Source: Vibrio coralliilyticus ATCC BAA-450 | GTDB taxonomy: Bacteria; Pseudomonadota; Gammaproteobacteria; Enterobacterales; Vibrionaceae | Length of the DNA stretch: 64,000 nt | Assembly (NCBI RefSeq): GCF_000176135.1 | Contig: NZ_ACZN01000016.1 | Location: 434,001 to 498,000, forward strand | Reading direction: 5' to 3' | Part shown: one piece after another, positions 17,616-27,137 of the stretch | Layout of the letters: every line of letters begins with the position of its first letter | Position numbering within the stretch: the first letter of the stretch is position 1 | Translations under genes and position numbers: made by a program | Notes under the pieces: generated by a model | What the model was told of the DNA's origin: nothing | What the model saw: only the letters and a program-made list of their open reading frames with translations | Database searches by the model: none

Positions 17616-18950
17616 TTATCGCTCAAGATTGGCTTCAATCTGCCTCAATGCTTTTTGATACATTAGCCATGCACAGATGCCAGCTAATAGGTTACCAACC
17701 ATAGAGCCCCAAAATAGCCCCTCTATTCCGCCAAGATGTGCACCTAGCCAAAGGCAAGGCAAAAAGAACGCAAATAAACGCAACGCTGAAATGGTTAAGG
17801 CGGTGTAGGATTTACCTAATGCATTGGCAATGGATACCATTAGCATGCAGATGCCTAGTGGTCCGAGGCTGACAGGGACAATCAATAAATGCCAGATTAA
17901 AATCTCAGTGACTTGAGATTCGCTGGTCATCAATGAAGCTAGCCAATCTGCAAACAGCCATGTAAAGGCGGCAATCAGTAGTTGAAATCCAATCACAAAT
18001 TGGCTGGCAATAACCACTAGTCGACGTATATCAGTGATGTTTTTCGCCCCTAATAATCGACCGACCATTGGTGGCATAGACATCGTAAGAGCAAGCACAG
18101 AGACGATAGCAAAAAACTCGAATCTAGATCCCAGTGCCCAAGCGGCGACTGCAGCAGTGCCAAACCCTGCGAGTAACTTGGTTGCTAACATCGAAGACAA
18201 AGGTGGTAGCAATTGGCTGATCATCGCTGGTCCCATGATATTACCAATCGACTTAACACTTTGAGTGATGTTGAGGTCATGCCAGTCAAAGCTCATCCAA
18301 TGTTTGCGTGTGACTTTAGGTGCAACGATTAGGATACCGATACCAAAGGCGATAATGGTTGCGATGGCAGCGCCGTTTAGCCCGAGATCGAGAGTAAAAA
18401 TGAAAATTGGATCTAGGATCAGGTTAAGTACACTGGTGACCATCATCATTGTGCCTGGCAGCATAGTATTACCATTGGCTCGGCAAACACTGTACAAGAA
18501 GTAGAGTAGAGCGCCTGTCCAAGCACTGACTAGCCAGTAAATCCAGTAGCTGTCAATTACAGGAAAGAGAGTTTCGGGTGCACTGAGTAACTGCAGGATC
18601 GGGACTCGAATGAGGTAAATAAACACAGAGATAACCGCAACACCAATTGTCCCTATGGCAATCACTAACCCGCCAAGCTGGTGGGCAAAGCGTGTGTTGT
18701 TAGCCCCAATAGCCTTGGCGATTACGGCGGTTGTTGCGATACCTAATCCGACTTGAATGCCGATGATGATCATTTGAATAGGCAAGGTAAAACCTTGTGC
18801 TGCAAGCGGCAGTACGCCAAGCTGGCCGATGAAAGCACTGTCGACCAACTGAAAGCTCATCAAAGACAGGACACCAAATAGCATTGGCCATGTCATTTTG
18901 AACAGCTGTTGACCCAGAGATGGGGAGTTTTCAATGTTTGTAGCAGTCAT
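17616..18950 (-). CDS. MATE-family efflux transporter
   Basis: 444 residues from the ATG at 18950 (a TTG 9 bases earlier is the only longer choice). Twelve membrane helices in two homologous halves are expected. LFKMTWPMLFGVLSLMSFQLVDSAFIGQLG at the start is described by its position (about 14-43) and is the typical MATE helix-1 region with its Asp, and AQGFTLPIQMI follows. The protein exports organic cations or drugs with Na+ or H+. The substrate is unknown. Confidence 0.87.
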   Translation of the reverse strand: MTATNIENSPSLGQQLFKMTWPMLFGVLSLMSFQLVDSAFIGQLGVLPLAAQGFTLPIQMIIIGIQVGLGIATTAVIAKAIGANNTRFAHQLGGLVIAIGTIGVAVISVFIYLIRVPILQLLSAPETLFPVIDSYWIYWLVSAWTGALLYFLYSVCRANGNTMLPGTMMMVTSVLNLILDPIFIFTLDLGLNGAAIATIIAFGIGILIVAPKVTRKHWMSFDWHDLNITQSVKSIGNIMGPAMISQLLPPLSSMLATKLLAGFGTAAVAAWALGSRFEFFAIVSVLALTMSMPPMVGRLLGAKNITDIRRLVVIASQFVIGFQLLIAAFTWLFADWLASLMTSESQVTEILIWHLLIVPVSLGPLGICMLMVSIANALGKSYTALTISALRLFAFFLPCLWLGAHLGGIEGLFWGSMVGNLLAGICAWLMYQKALRQIEANLER

Positions 18951-18968
18951 ATCATTCAATCATTCTGT

Positions 18969-18996
18969 AAAAGAAAAACCGAGGCAGTGCCCCGGT
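18969..18996 (-). terminator. Terminator of the KefB-like operon
   Basis: An 8-position stem (ACCGAGGC / GCCCCGGT, one mismatch) with a 3-nt loop; on the minus strand it is followed by TTTTCTTTT just after the KefB-like stop codon. Confidence 0.7.
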
Positions 18997-19002
18997 CTCA
19001 AC

Positions 19003-20922
19003 TTATTCTTCCTTGAACTCTTCAGCATAACCTTTGGGTGGCGGTGTCCAGCCTCGCTCACCACCCTCATGTTTGTCTGAGCGATCGGTATTCATCGCCA
19101 GCTTTATTTGCTCTTCGAGGTGCATAAAGAGTTTTCGGTAGTTATTATCAAATCGTTCGCCTTCAGAGTCATCTTCCCATGCCTGATAAAGCATGTCGGA
19201 TTTCTTGTCTTCAATTCGGCGATACGCAGCTCGTTGTTGCTCTACATGAAATGGGTGGTATCCCAGAGATTTCAAGGCCTGTGCTCCAAGTTCAAGCGCA
19301 GAATGGTAAGTTTCTGACTCGATAATGTCAGCGCCAGCCTGACGTAATAGGTAGCCATGGCCTCGGTCGAAGGCACGGACCAACACTTTGATCTTTGGAT
19401 ACGTGTGTTTGACGTACTTGGTCAGCTCAACGCTGGTTTCAGGGTTATCAATGGCTATAACCAGCATAGAGGCTTCTTCAATACCAGCCGTGTGAAGTAG
19501 GTCAGGCCGAGTGGCATCACCAAAGTAAGCTTTGGTGTCGATACGTCTTACGACATCAACTTGATCAGCCTGATGATCAAGCACCACAGTTTTGACCCCA
19601 TTAGCGACGAGTAATCGATTTACAATTTGTCCAAAGCGGCCGATACCCGCAATGATGACTGTGCCCTTTTCTTCAATTTGATCGGCTTCACGGTCATTCG
19701 ACTCAAGTTCAAACCTTGGCAAGATGACTTTATCAAACAGGATAAATAAACCCGGAGTCAGGAACATCGACAGGGCGACCACCAGTGACAGAGTTTGAGC
19801 AATATCTTGTGGAATGACATGATTCTGCACCGTAAAACTGAGCAAGACGAAACCGAATTCGCCCGCTTGGGCTAAGCTGAGTGTAAACAGCCACTTGTTG
19901 CTGTTTTTAATACGGAATATCAGTGCTAACACGTAAAGAATAGTTGCTTTGAGTAACATTACGCCCAGTGTTAAACCGATGATAAGTGCAAAGTCGTCGA
20001 ACAGGATACCAAAATTGATACCAGCACCGACGGTGATGAAGAATAGGCCTAATAACAAGCCCTTAAACGGATCGATGTTGGACTCAAGCTCGTGGCGAAA
20101 TTCACTGTTTGCCAGAACCACGCCTGCAAGGAAAGTCCCGAGTGCAGGGGACAGACCAACCAAGCTCATCAGCGCCGCGATACCGACAACTAACATTAAC
20201 GCCGTAGCGGTAAAAATTTCACGAAGCCCTGAACTAGCGACGAAACGAAACAGTGGACGACTTAAATAATGTCCTCCAACGACCAGGCCAATAACAGAGC
20301 CGATAATCACCAAGGCATACGCCCAACCCGGTAGACCTGCGACTAAACTGAGTTCATCGTGGTGATCGGCTGCACTGCTGACTGCCGCCTGAGCTTGTTC
20401 CACCAACTCGGGGAGTGCCAATAGTGGGATAAACGCCAGCATAGGAATGACGGCGATGTCTTGAAACAGCAACACTGAGAAGGCATTCTGTCCCCCCTCT
20501 GTTTTGTTTAGACCCTTTTCATTAAAGGTCTGTAATACAATCGCTGTTGAAGAAAGTGCGAAGATCAAACCAATCGCAAGGGCAATGGTCCATGGTTGGT
20601 CAAACAGTAAAGCCACGCCCATGATTGCCGCTGTGGTTCCTCCGACTTGTAGACCTCCTAAGCCAAGCAAGCGATTTCTCATTGACCAGAGCATCTTTGG
20701 CTCTAACTCAAGGCCGACCAAAAACAGCATCATGACAACACCAAATTCAGCAAAATGCTGAATGGTCGTTGTTTCTTCTCCAACTAAACCTATGATTGGT
20801 CCAATGACGACGCCTGCAATTAAATAACCGAGTACAGAACCGAGCCCAAGTCGCTTTGCAATAGGAACAGCGATGACAGCGGCAACAAGATAGATAAATG
20901 CTTGTAGGAAATAACTGGTCAT
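19003..20922 (-). CDS. KefB-type K+/H+ antiporter with TrkA-N domain
   Basis: 639 residues. Residues 1-385 form a CPA2 Na+/H+-exchanger domain of about 12-13 helices, and residues about 410-530 a TrkA-N/RCK domain with the nucleotide-binding motif GIGRFG. The C-terminal tail is charged. In E. coli the homologues are glutathione-gated K+ efflux channels that acidify the cytoplasm in electrophile stress and need a quinone-reductase-like partner. Such a partner is encoded immediately upstream with a 4-bp start/stop overlap (ATGA), so the two are translationally coupled. A terminator follows. Confidence 0.87.
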   Translation of the reverse strand: MTSYFLQAFIYLVAAVIAVPIAKRLGLGSVLGYLIAGVVIGPIIGLVGEETTTIQHFAEFGVVMMLFLVGLELEPKMLWSMRNRLLGLGGLQVGGTTAAIMGVALLFDQPWTIALAIGLIFALSSTAIVLQTFNEKGLNKTEGGQNAFSVLLFQDIAVIPMLAFIPLLALPELVEQAQAAVSSAADHHDELSLVAGLPGWAYALVIIGSVIGLVVGGHYLSRPLFRFVASSGLREIFTATALMLVVGIAALMSLVGLSPALGTFLAGVVLANSEFRHELESNIDPFKGLLLGLFFITVGAGINFGILFDDFALIIGLTLGVMLLKATILYVLALIFRIKNSNKWLFTLSLAQAGEFGFVLLSFTVQNHVIPQDIAQTLSLVVALSMFLTPGLFILFDKVILPRFELESNDREADQIEEKGTVIIAGIGRFGQIVNRLLVANGVKTVVLDHQADQVDVVRRIDTKAYFGDATRPDLLHTAGIEEASMLVIAIDNPETSVELTKYVKHTYPKIKVLVRAFDRGHGYLLRQAGADIIESETYHSALELGAQALKSLGYHPFHVEQQRAAYRRIEDKKSDMLYQAWEDDSEGERFDNNYRKLFMHLEEQIKLAMNTDRSDKHEGGERGWTPPPKGYAEEFKEE

Positions 20923-21539
20923 TGTAAACCTCCTACAATGATTTCATCCAAACAGTGGCAGAGCTTTTCGACTTTTGAAGCTTTGTCGTAATCGACTCTA
21001 TCTTCAACCAATGCCGATAACAGTGCTTGCCAAGCCTCAACATGTGTTTTGATACGACCATCTTCTTTCGCGGTACGAGCACCAAACAGAGCAAATGGAG
21101 CAAGGTATTCCATACCTGTCAGCGTCGCCATTTGTTCAAGAGGTTGGAGTAATTCACGTATGGTGAAGTGGTTGTATCCTTCTGTTTGGTACGCTTCTTC
21201 TTGACCACCCGCAGTGAGAGCACAAAGAAACTTTTTACCGTGTAATGCAGTGCCATCGTGGCCATACGCAAAGCCGTACTCCAATACCAAGTCTTGCCAC
21301 TCTTTTAAAATTGAAGGTGTTGAATACCAGTAAAGCGGGAACTGAAATACGATTACATCGTGGTCGAGTAAGCGTTGCTGCTCACGATCAATGTTGATGT
21401 TGTAGGTCGGGTATTCGTAATACAGATCAACCGCAGTGACACCTTCGACCGCCTGACAGGCTTTAAACAGTGGTTGGTTAACTTCGGAGCGACGCTGAGA
21501 GGGGTGGGCATAGAGCACTAAAACTTTATTCTTTGACAT
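20919..21539 (-). CDS. KefF/KefG-like NAD(P)H oxidoreductase, partner of the antiporter
   Basis: 206 residues from the ATG at 21539; a longer frame to 21584 has no better start. The flavodoxin-like fold has VLVLYAHPSQRRSEVN at the flavin phosphate site, FQFPLYWYSTPSILKEW and LCALTAGGQEEAY, as in the NAD(P)H quinone oxidoreductase family. In E. coli, KefF and KefG are needed for full activity of KefC and KefB. Its stop overlaps the start of the KefB-like gene, which supports the same role here. Confidence 0.87.
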   Translation of the reverse strand: MSKNKVLVLYAHPSQRRSEVNQPLFKACQAVEGVTAVDLYYEYPTYNINIDREQQRLLDHDVIVFQFPLYWYSTPSILKEWQDLVLEYGFAYGHDGTALHGKKFLCALTAGGQEEAYQTEGYNHFTIRELLQPLEQMATLTGMEYLAPFALFGARTAKEDGRIKTHVEAWQALLSALVEDRVDYDKASKVEKLCHCLDEIIVGGLQ

Positions 21540-21620
21540 TATCCAGTTCGCAGATCTTAGGTTTAGAACTTTATTGTTGCACACAGATCAACTTTTAACC
21601 ATTGGTTACTTTTTGGTAAG

Positions 21621-22253
21621 TCATGAAATAGTTTCAGTTTTTTGTTGATAAAAAGTTGAGAACAAGTCCAATAGGTCGTTGAGATGATTTACAGTCAATG
21701 AGGCGTGTTGAGTAAATGTACTTGGTTTACCATGAGTCACGAGACAAGACGGCATACACGCGTTGCTTGCTGCCTGTAGGTCATAGACATAGTCACCTAC
21801 GTAGAGAATTTGTTGCGGATCCAATTGCCATTCTTTTGCGAGTGCAAGAAGCGCATCTGGTGCTGGTTTAGGCGGGAAATGTTCACGACTGATTACACGC
21901 GAAATATTGAGTTGGTTATGCTCGATTTTTCGTTGTGAGGCTTGTTGGCAGTTGCGAGTAATAATAGCGGTGTGAAGGTTATGATGTGTGATGAAGTCAA
22001 GCAAGTCGTGACAGCCGGGCATCGGAGAGGAGTGATCGGCATCATCCAATTCATGTTGCAGTATCAACTGTTTTGCTCGAATAGCTGATTGAGAGCAATC
22101 CAATTCGTCAATGAAGGTGAGCAAGTCGACTTCTTTTGGACAGCCGACTTGTGTTCTTAACCAATGAAAGTCCAAGTTTGAGGTGACTAAGGTGTTATCT
22201 AAATCAAAGACAATGGCTTTGATTTTGCTGATCTCCAGAGTCACTACATTCAT
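21621..22253 (-). CDS. HAD-family hydrolase
   Basis: 210 residues with a GAAGGA site before the start. Motif I is DLDNTL at about 17-22, motif II TRNC with Thr at about 95, then a motif III Lys in PPKPAPDALL, and motif IV YVGDYVYD. This is the phosphoglycolate phosphatase-like branch of haloacid dehalogenases with a small helical cap. The cytoplasmic phosphatase substrate is unknown. It sits between the glutaredoxin gene and the KefG-like gene on the same strand with short gaps, so it may share a transcript. Confidence 0.85.
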   Translation of the reverse strand: MNVVTLEISKIKAIVFDLDNTLVTSNLDFHWLRTQVGCPKEVDLLTFIDELDCSQSAIRAKQLILQHELDDADHSSPMPGCHDLLDFITHHNLHTAIITRNCQQASQRKIEHNQLNISRVISREHFPPKPAPDALLALAKEWQLDPQQILYVGDYVYDLQAASNACMPSCLVTHGKPSTFTQHASLTVNHLNDLLDLFSTFYQQKTETIS

Positions 22254-22274
22254 GGCATTTTCCTTCAGTTAGTT

Positions 22275-22634
22275 TTAGGCAAATTCCTGCTCTAAGTAAG
22301 CAACAATATCAGAGGATTCATACATCCACTCGACCTTGCCTTCTTTCTCGATTCTTAGGCATGGCACTTTGATTTTGCCACCGCCAGCTTCGAGTTCAGA
22401 ACGGTGTGCCTGATTTGTTTTGGCATCGCGCAGCTCAATATTGACTGATTGGCGCTTCATAGCACGACGAACCTTTACGCAAAATGGGCAAGCTTCGAAT
22501 TGGTACAGAGCCATAGACTGGGCTTTGTCATTGACGGCTTGCTGACTCTCTGCCGAGCGTTTTACACCTTTTGGTGAAAAGACAAAGTTAAGCAATAGGA
22601 TTACGCGGCCTAAAAACCAACGGATAAACTTCAT
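22275..22634 (-). CDS. Membrane-anchored glutaredoxin-like protein
   Basis: 119 residues. A hydrophobic N-terminal segment (about 5-19) suggests an inner-membrane anchor. The domain from about 41 on has Cys49-Pro-Phe-Cys52, KVPCLRIE with the cis-Pro, and YESSDIVAYLEQEF, like the N-terminal half of GrxB and glutathione transferases. The N-in or N-out orientation is not resolved; no secretion cleavage site is obvious. AAGGAA precedes the start. The HAD gene follows after 21 bp. Confidence 0.8.
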   Translation of the reverse strand: MKFIRWFLGRVILLLNFVFSPKGVKRSAESQQAVNDKAQSMALYQFEACPFCVKVRRAMKRQSVNIELRDAKTNQAHRSELEAGGGKIKVPCLRIEKEGKVEWMYESSDIVAYLEQEFA

Positions 22635-22739
22635 AACATTCCTTTACAATACAACAAATAGGGTGACTTTAGCGTGGGTTGTCTCACCCACTTTTTATAT
22701 CGTGACTAACTAGTGTTTGCATTGTAACCAAGTTGTTCG

Positions 22740-24329
22740 TCAATTAGTACTTATCTTATGCTGCTTCGTAACTGTGATACCTAATCGTTTTGCTAACCGC
22801 GTCAGATTCGCTCGGTCAGTTTTAAGCTGTCTTGCTGCCTTTGCCCAGTTAAAGTCGGCATCGGTCAAGGCGAGTGTGATGATGTGTCGCTGGTACTCTT
22901 CCGTTGACTCACGAAGTCCTTTTGTCCAATCGATGGATTCCGTATGTTTAGTTGCAACGACGCTGCTTGGCGACTCTTCAACAGGCAGAGAATGGAGCTC
23001 ACCGATGTCATCAATGGAGACTGTGATCAGTTTGCCGTTGTTGCCTCTCGCTCTTGCTTTCAGCGCCGCTCGGTTAATCACATGTTCTAACTCACGAACA
23101 TTGCCCGGCCAGTTATAACGCGATAAGAGGAGTTGAGCCTCTTTGCCCAGCTTGATTTGGACGATACCAAGCTTACGTCGCGCTTGTTCGAGGAAGTAAC
23201 CCGCGAGAAGAACAATATCACCTTCGCGTTGACGAAGTGGTGGGACGCTGATCGGATACACGCTAAGGCGATGATAAAGATCTGAGCGAAAACGACCTTC
23301 GCTGACTTCTTCTTTCAAATCACGATTGGTCGCGGCCAAAACGCGAACATCAATTGTCTCCACTTTATCTTGACCAACGGGTTGAATCTCGTTGTTTTGC
23401 AATGCACGAAGAATTTTGCTCTGTGCTGTCAGAGGCAGTTCACCAATCTCATCAAGAAATAGAGTGCCGCCGTCTGCCAAGGCAAATTTGCCTAGCCGCG
23501 ATTTATCGGCTCCCGTAAACGCTCCTTTAACGTGACCAAATAGTTCACTTTCTACCAAGTTTTCAGGAATGGCTGCGCAGTTGACATAAACAAGAGGCTG
23601 CTTACGGCGATTGGATAGGTGATGAAGGCTTCGAGCGACAAGCTCTTTACCTACACCAGTTTCGCCATTGATCAGAATATTGAAATTGGATGGAGCGACG
23701 ACATCGATATCGGACTTCAGCGTCGTCATTTTTTCGCTGGCACCGATGATCTCGCCGCCTTCACGCTCCCATGCATCCTCATTGAGTTCTTCGAAACGTT
23801 GTTGAGTCTGCTTAGCTTGTTGTTCTAACTGACTAACGGTCATAGCAACTTTGAGAGTTGATGCCACAATCGCCGATAGAGCGTCTAAACTGCGAGTAGG
23901 GATTTGGTCAAAGACATTAGGTGTTAGGCTGTCCAGAGTCAGAATGCCAAGCAGTTTGTCAGCATAGAGCAGAGGAAGGCCCATACAAGCATGCATTGGC
24001 AAATCGCCATCGTAATCAAGCAGTAAGTTATCGAACGGATCGGGCAGTTCGCAGTCTGCGTCGAAACGCACAGCGGCTTTTGAGGCACAGATTGCGTCAA
24101 AGCGAGGATGTTCGTCGACCTTAAAGCGACGACCCAGCGTATCACGTGTTAAGCCCTGAATGGCTAAGGGGACTAAGGTATCTCCTTGCAAAGAAAGCAG
24201 CGCCACACTGTCGCATTGGATGGCTTTGCGAATAGCATCAAGCAGTTTGTTGAAACGATCGTGCTCATTGTGGCCTGTGGCTAGGCCGATGGTCATATCG
24301 ATTAAAGTCGAAACAGAGATATCTTGCAT
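22740..24329 (-). CDS. norR: NorR, nitric-oxide-sensing sigma-54 activator
   Basis: 529 residues. The ATG at 24329 is chosen because its N-terminus ([19 protein letters not shown]) aligns with that of E. coli NorR; the longer frame begins with TTG. Residues about 1-170 are the GAF domain that binds NO at a non-haem iron in NorR. The AAA+ domain (about 190-430) has Walker A GETGVGKE, the sigma-54 contact loop GAFTGA and Walker [13 protein letters not shown]. The C-terminus is a Fis-type helix-turn-helix ([19 protein letters not shown]). It is divergent from hmp, with two NorR boxes and a -24/-12 promoter between them. Confidence 0.94.
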   Translation of the reverse strand: MQDISVSTLIDMTIGLATGHNEHDRFNKLLDAIRKAIQCDSVALLSLQGDTLVPLAIQGLTRDTLGRRFKVDEHPRFDAICASKAAVRFDADCELPDPFDNLLLDYDGDLPMHACMGLPLLYADKLLGILTLDSLTPNVFDQIPTRSLDALSAIVASTLKVAMTVSQLEQQAKQTQQRFEELNEDAWEREGGEIIGASEKMTTLKSDIDVVAPSNFNILINGETGVGKELVARSLHHLSNRRKQPLVYVNCAAIPENLVESELFGHVKGAFTGADKSRLGKFALADGGTLFLDEIGELPLTAQSKILRALQNNEIQPVGQDKVETIDVRVLAATNRDLKEEVSEGRFRSDLYHRLSVYPISVPPLRQREGDIVLLAGYFLEQARRKLGIVQIKLGKEAQLLLSRYNWPGNVRELEHVINRAALKARARGNNGKLITVSIDDIGELHSLPVEESPSSVVATKHTESIDWTKGLRESTEEYQRHIITLALTDADFNWAKAARQLKTDRANLTRLAKRLGITVTKQHKISTN

Positions 24330-24424
24330 GGTGCGGTAGGGCTCCAAATGACAGTAGGTGACTCCTCACAGAACGATGTGAGCTAAAAGTAACCAGTGCT
24401 AACGTGTAATTATTATATTTTAGA

Positions 24425-24459
24425 GTCATTTCGACATATTTCAACTAGGTCATTATGAC
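24425..24459 (+). promoter_or_regulatory. Two NorR enhancer boxes
   Basis: GTCATTTCGAC (24425-24435) and GTCATTATGAC (24449-24459) both match GT-N7-AC, and the second is a GTCA-N3-TGAC palindrome. They are 24 bp apart and 55-90 bp upstream of a -24/-12 promoter, the expected enhancer position for hmp. E. coli norV has three such sites; I found only two. Confidence 0.65.
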
Positions 24460-24513
24460 TTTTTGATAGTGAATAATGCTCGATAATCCAAGTAATTAGG
24501 AGATGTTTAAACT

Positions 24514-24529
24514 TGGCATCAATCGTGCT
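24514..24529 (+). promoter_or_regulatory. Sigma-54 (-24/-12) promoter of hmp
   Basis: TGGCATCAATCGTGCT has GG at 24515-24516 and GC at 24527-24528 with exactly 10 bases between, as sigma-54 promoters require. Transcription would start near 24540, giving a leader of about 35 nt with a GAGGAG site. Confidence 0.65.
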
Positions 24530-24573
24530 CTTAGAAGGGAAAAAGATAATACCCATATGAGGAGAAAATAAAG

Positions 24574-25746
24574 ATGCTTAACAACCAACATATCGAAGTC
24601 GTAAAAAGTACTATTCCTTTGCTCGAAAGTGCCGGCCCGGCTTTAACACAGCATTTTTATCAACGAATGTTTTCGCACAACCCAGAGCTTAAAGATATCT
24701 TCAATATGACGCACCAGAAAACGGGCCGTCAAAGTGTTGCTCTATTTGAAGCGGTAGCGGCTTACGCCAAGAATATTGAAAACCTTGAAGCACTGACATC
24801 AGCGGTTGAGCGTATTGCTCATAAACACACCAGCTTTAACATTCAAGCTGAACACTACCAGATTGTTGGTCATCACCTAATTGAAACGTTACGTGAATTG
24901 GCGTCAGAGGCATTTACCAAAGAAGTGGAAGAGGCATGGACGGCAGCATATCTGTTCTTGGCAAAAGTGTTTATTGATCGTGAAGGCGAGCTGTATCTTC
25001 AGCGTAAGCAAGCCATTGGTGGCTGGGAAAACGCACGTCAGTTTGTGGTTAAACAGAAGCAACCTGAATCAGAATACGTTACCAGTTTTGTTCTTGAACC
25101 AAAGGATGGTGGTGATGTGTTGGATTATAACCCTGGTCAGTACGTTGGTGTTGAAGTTAAGCCGTCTGCAGGCGAGCACAATGAAATTCGTCAGTACTCT
25201 CTGTCTCAGAAACCTAATGGCAAAAACTACCGAATTTCTGTTAAACGTGAAGTTGGGGAACACAATGGGTTGGTATCTAATTTCATGCATGATGAAGTAA
25301 ATGAAGGCGATACAGTTCATTTATATGCACCGGCAGGTGATTTCTACTATCAAGAAAAAGACGCGCCAGTGGTTCTGATTTCTGCCGGCGTTGGCGCGAC
25401 GCCAATCCAGTCGATGCTGCAAACATTGGCTGCGGCTGATAAAAAAGACGTCTCGTACCTTTACGCTTGTAATAGCGCTGATCAACATACCTTCAAGAGT
25501 GAAACAGAACAGCTGATTTCACAGCGCGGTTGGCAGCAGTTTACATGGTACTTAAACGATCAGGCTCATTTCGAAGGACAGATGAACCTGTCTTTAGTGG
25601 AACGCGAGTTACCGTTAAGCAGTGCTGACTTCTATCTTTGTGGGCCGGTCGCGTTTATGGAAGCGGTGGTTAAGCAGTTAGAAGGATTGGGTGTGACAAG
25701 AGATCGAATTCACTACGAAGTGTTTGGACCTCATACCTATCTTTAA
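24574..25746 (+). CDS. hmp: Flavohaemoglobin, nitric oxide dioxygenase
   Basis: 390 residues, close to the 396 of E. coli Hmp. The globin domain (1-138) keeps distal Tyr29 (HFYQRMF) and proximal His85 (AHKHTSF) at the E. coli positions. The FAD domain (about 150-255) has RQYSLS, and the NAD domain (about 260-390) has GVGATPIQSML and YLCGPVAFM. It oxidises NO to nitrate with O2 and NADH in the cytoplasm. It is divergent from norR and has its own sigma-54 promoter and NorR boxes, so NO induces it. A terminator follows. Confidence 0.96.
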   Translation: MLNNQHIEVVKSTIPLLESAGPALTQHFYQRMFSHNPELKDIFNMTHQKTGRQSVALFEAVAAYAKNIENLEALTSAVERIAHKHTSFNIQAEHYQIVGHHLIETLRELASEAFTKEVEEAWTAAYLFLAKVFIDREGELYLQRKQAIGGWENARQFVVKQKQPESEYVTSFVLEPKDGGDVLDYNPGQYVGVEVKPSAGEHNEIRQYSLSQKPNGKNYRISVKREVGEHNGLVSNFMHDEVNEGDTVHLYAPAGDFYYQEKDAPVVLISAGVGATPIQSMLQTLAAADKKDVSYLYACNSADQHTFKSETEQLISQRGWQQFTWYLNDQAHFEGQMNLSLVERELPLSSADFYLCGPVAFMEAVVKQLEGLGVTRDRIHYEVFGPHTYL

Positions 25747-25753
25747 GATTGAT

Positions 25754-25783
25754 AAAGGGCTTCCCATTGGGAAGCCCTTTTTA
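25754..25783. terminator. Bidirectional terminator after hmp
   Basis: AAAGGGCTTCCC / GGGAAGCCCTTT with a 3-nt loop and a T-run, between converging genes. Confidence 0.88.
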
Positions 25784-25784
25784 A

Positions 25785-26321
25785 TCAACCGAAGGTGCGT
25801 TTGAACCAACTCCAAATAGGGTTGCTTCGTTGCGTTACTGGGGAATTGTCGCTTCCCAAGTAGTAGCTCGCGAGATACTGTGTCCGGATGGCATTTACAT
25901 CTAGACCAGAAAGGTCGTTTTGTAGATTAGCGGTTGTTTCAGCGTGGTCATTAGCCAGGCTGAAATCCATTTTCAGATAACCCTGAATATAGAGCCAGAC
26001 ATGTGTTACCAGAGTCAGCATTTGATAATCTTGATACTCGAATCGCTTGGCATTTTGCTCACCAAGGTTATCGTGTAATGCTTTCCACATGGCTTGAACC
26101 GCTTCTCGGTTGGTTTCAACACGAGACAGGCACTCAATATGCGCTTTCGTCATGATGCCGAGTAAATGGGATTCATCGGCGCTATTGGGTTTATTCTGTT
26201 TTACTTTGTCAAATAAGGCCGATTGTTGCTGCAAAAACTGCTGCCACAGTTTGGGATGCTCCTTTACGACGTCCAGCGACTCTGCGCTAATAGCTATGAA
26301 TGCCTGTTCCAGATCAGTCAT
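25785..26321 (-). CDS. Conserved hypothetical helical protein
   Basis: 178 residues from the ATG at 26321, which overlaps the yaeQ stop by 8 bp; the longer frame to 26372 begins with TTG inside yaeQ. The product is soluble and helical (LEQAFIAISAESLDVV, KLWQQFLQQQSALFDKVKQ) and ends SNPIWSWFKRTFG. I do not recognise a family. The overlap with yaeQ means translation is coupled, so a functional link with YaeQ is possible. Confidence 0.65.
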   Translation of the reverse strand: MTDLEQAFIAISAESLDVVKEHPKLWQQFLQQQSALFDKVKQNKPNSADESHLLGIMTKAHIECLSRVETNREAVQAMWKALHDNLGEQNAKRFEYQDYQMLTLVTHVWLYIQGYLKMDFSLANDHAETTANLQNDLSGLDVNAIRTQYLASYYLGSDNSPVTQRSNPIWSWFKRTFG

Positions 26322-26853
26322 TAGATTGTAGAGTCTCGATCTGAACTTCAAATGAGCCTTTGTCACAGTCAATGAACAAGCTGCTGCCAGTAATCATGAT
26401 GGACAGATCCATTCCGCGTTCAACTACTTCGGACAAAGCATCAATGCCTTCTGCACTGAGTCGGTATATGTTGGCGTCATATTGGTGAGATTTGTTTTTG
26501 GTTTGCGCCCACCAGACGTCAGATTTGCTGGTAAAGGTGAAGATGTCGACTCTCTTTGCTAAGCGAGTGGCTTTCTTAATGCGATCAAGGGATGGTTCAC
26601 CAATTTCAATCCAGTGTAGGATCGTATCATCAAGTGCTTTGATCCAGAGGTCCGGTTCTTCAATCGAAGATAGGCCTTTAGTGAATGCAAGTTCCGGTTG
26701 ATATTGAATACAGTAAGCCAGAATACGCGCCATCATTCGCGGAATGGTTTCTGATGGGTGCTGAGCGATAGTCAGTTGCGGAGAATCGTAGACGTCACGG
26801 TTAGTGTCCGAGAGCGAAATTCGAAACTTATAGATAGTGGGTTTGAGTGCCAT
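26314..26853 (-). CDS. yaeQ: YaeQ-family protein
   Basis: 179 residues. The opening MALKPTIYKFRISLSDTNR, the segment ETIPRMMARILAYCIQYQ and the region LWIKALDDTILHWIEIGEP match the YaeQ family, a group with a PD-(D/E)xK nuclease-like fold whose role is not settled; it was once linked to haemolysin regulation through RfaH. There is no signal peptide. A hypothetical gene overlaps its 3' end. Confidence 0.87.
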   Translation of the reverse strand: MALKPTIYKFRISLSDTNRDVYDSPQLTIAQHPSETIPRMMARILAYCIQYQPELAFTKGLSSIEEPDLWIKALDDTILHWIEIGEPSLDRIKKATRLAKRVDIFTFTSKSDVWWAQTKNKSHQYDANIYRLSAEGIDALSEVVERGMDLSIMITGSSLFIDCDKGSFEVQIETLQSND

Positions 26854-26870
26854 AGTCGTTTACTACACAT

Positions 26871-26900
26871 AAAAAAATAGCCAGCTTTAAGCTGGCTATT
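26871..26900 (-). terminator. Terminator of the cold-shock gene
   Basis: AATAGCCAGCT / AGCTGGCTATT with a 3-nt loop; on the minus strand a run of seven T follows. It lies just after the csp stop codon. Confidence 0.88.
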
Positions 26901-26927
26901 GTAAAACTTTATCTAGCTAGTTGAAAA

Positions 26928-27137
26928 TTAAACTAGTTTGATGTTCTCAGCTTGTGGGCCTTTTTGACCTTGAGATACAGTGAACTCAACTTTTTGACCT
27001 TCAACTAGAGTACGGAAACCGTCGCCAGTGATTGCAGAGAAGTGAGCGAAAACGTCAGGGCCGTTTTCTTGTTGGATGAAACCGAAGCCTTTAGTTTCGT
27101 TGAACCATTTAACTGTACCAGTAACAGTGTTAGACAT
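26928..27137 (-). CDS. CspA-family cold-shock protein
   Basis: 69 residues, the usual size. The RNA-binding motifs KGFGFI (RNP1) and VFAHFSAI (RNP2) are intact in a single OB-fold, with GTVKWFN at the front. It binds single-stranded RNA and DNA as a chaperone. AAGGA precedes the start. About 150 nt of non-coding sequence lie upstream (27138-27290), in keeping with the long, structured leaders of cold-induced csp genes, but I could not pick out a cold box with certainty. The same gene follows norR/hmp in V. cholerae chromosome II as far as I recall. Confidence 0.92.
   Translation of the reverse strand: MSNTVTGTVKWFNETKGFGFIQQENGPDVFAHFSAITGDGFRTLVEGQKVEFTVSQGQKGPQAENIKLV

Noticed and set aside
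15458..18950. Idea that the two EamA genes and the MATE gene form one resistance island
   Set aside because: Gaps of 108 and about 200 bp, a separate leader before the second EamA gene and no mobile-element traces; they appear to be ordinary separate transporter genes.
22674..22696. GTGGGT...ACCCAC hairpin followed by TTTTT on the plus strand
   Set aside because: No plus-strand gene ends here, and the minus-strand reading has no T-run, so it has no clear terminator role.
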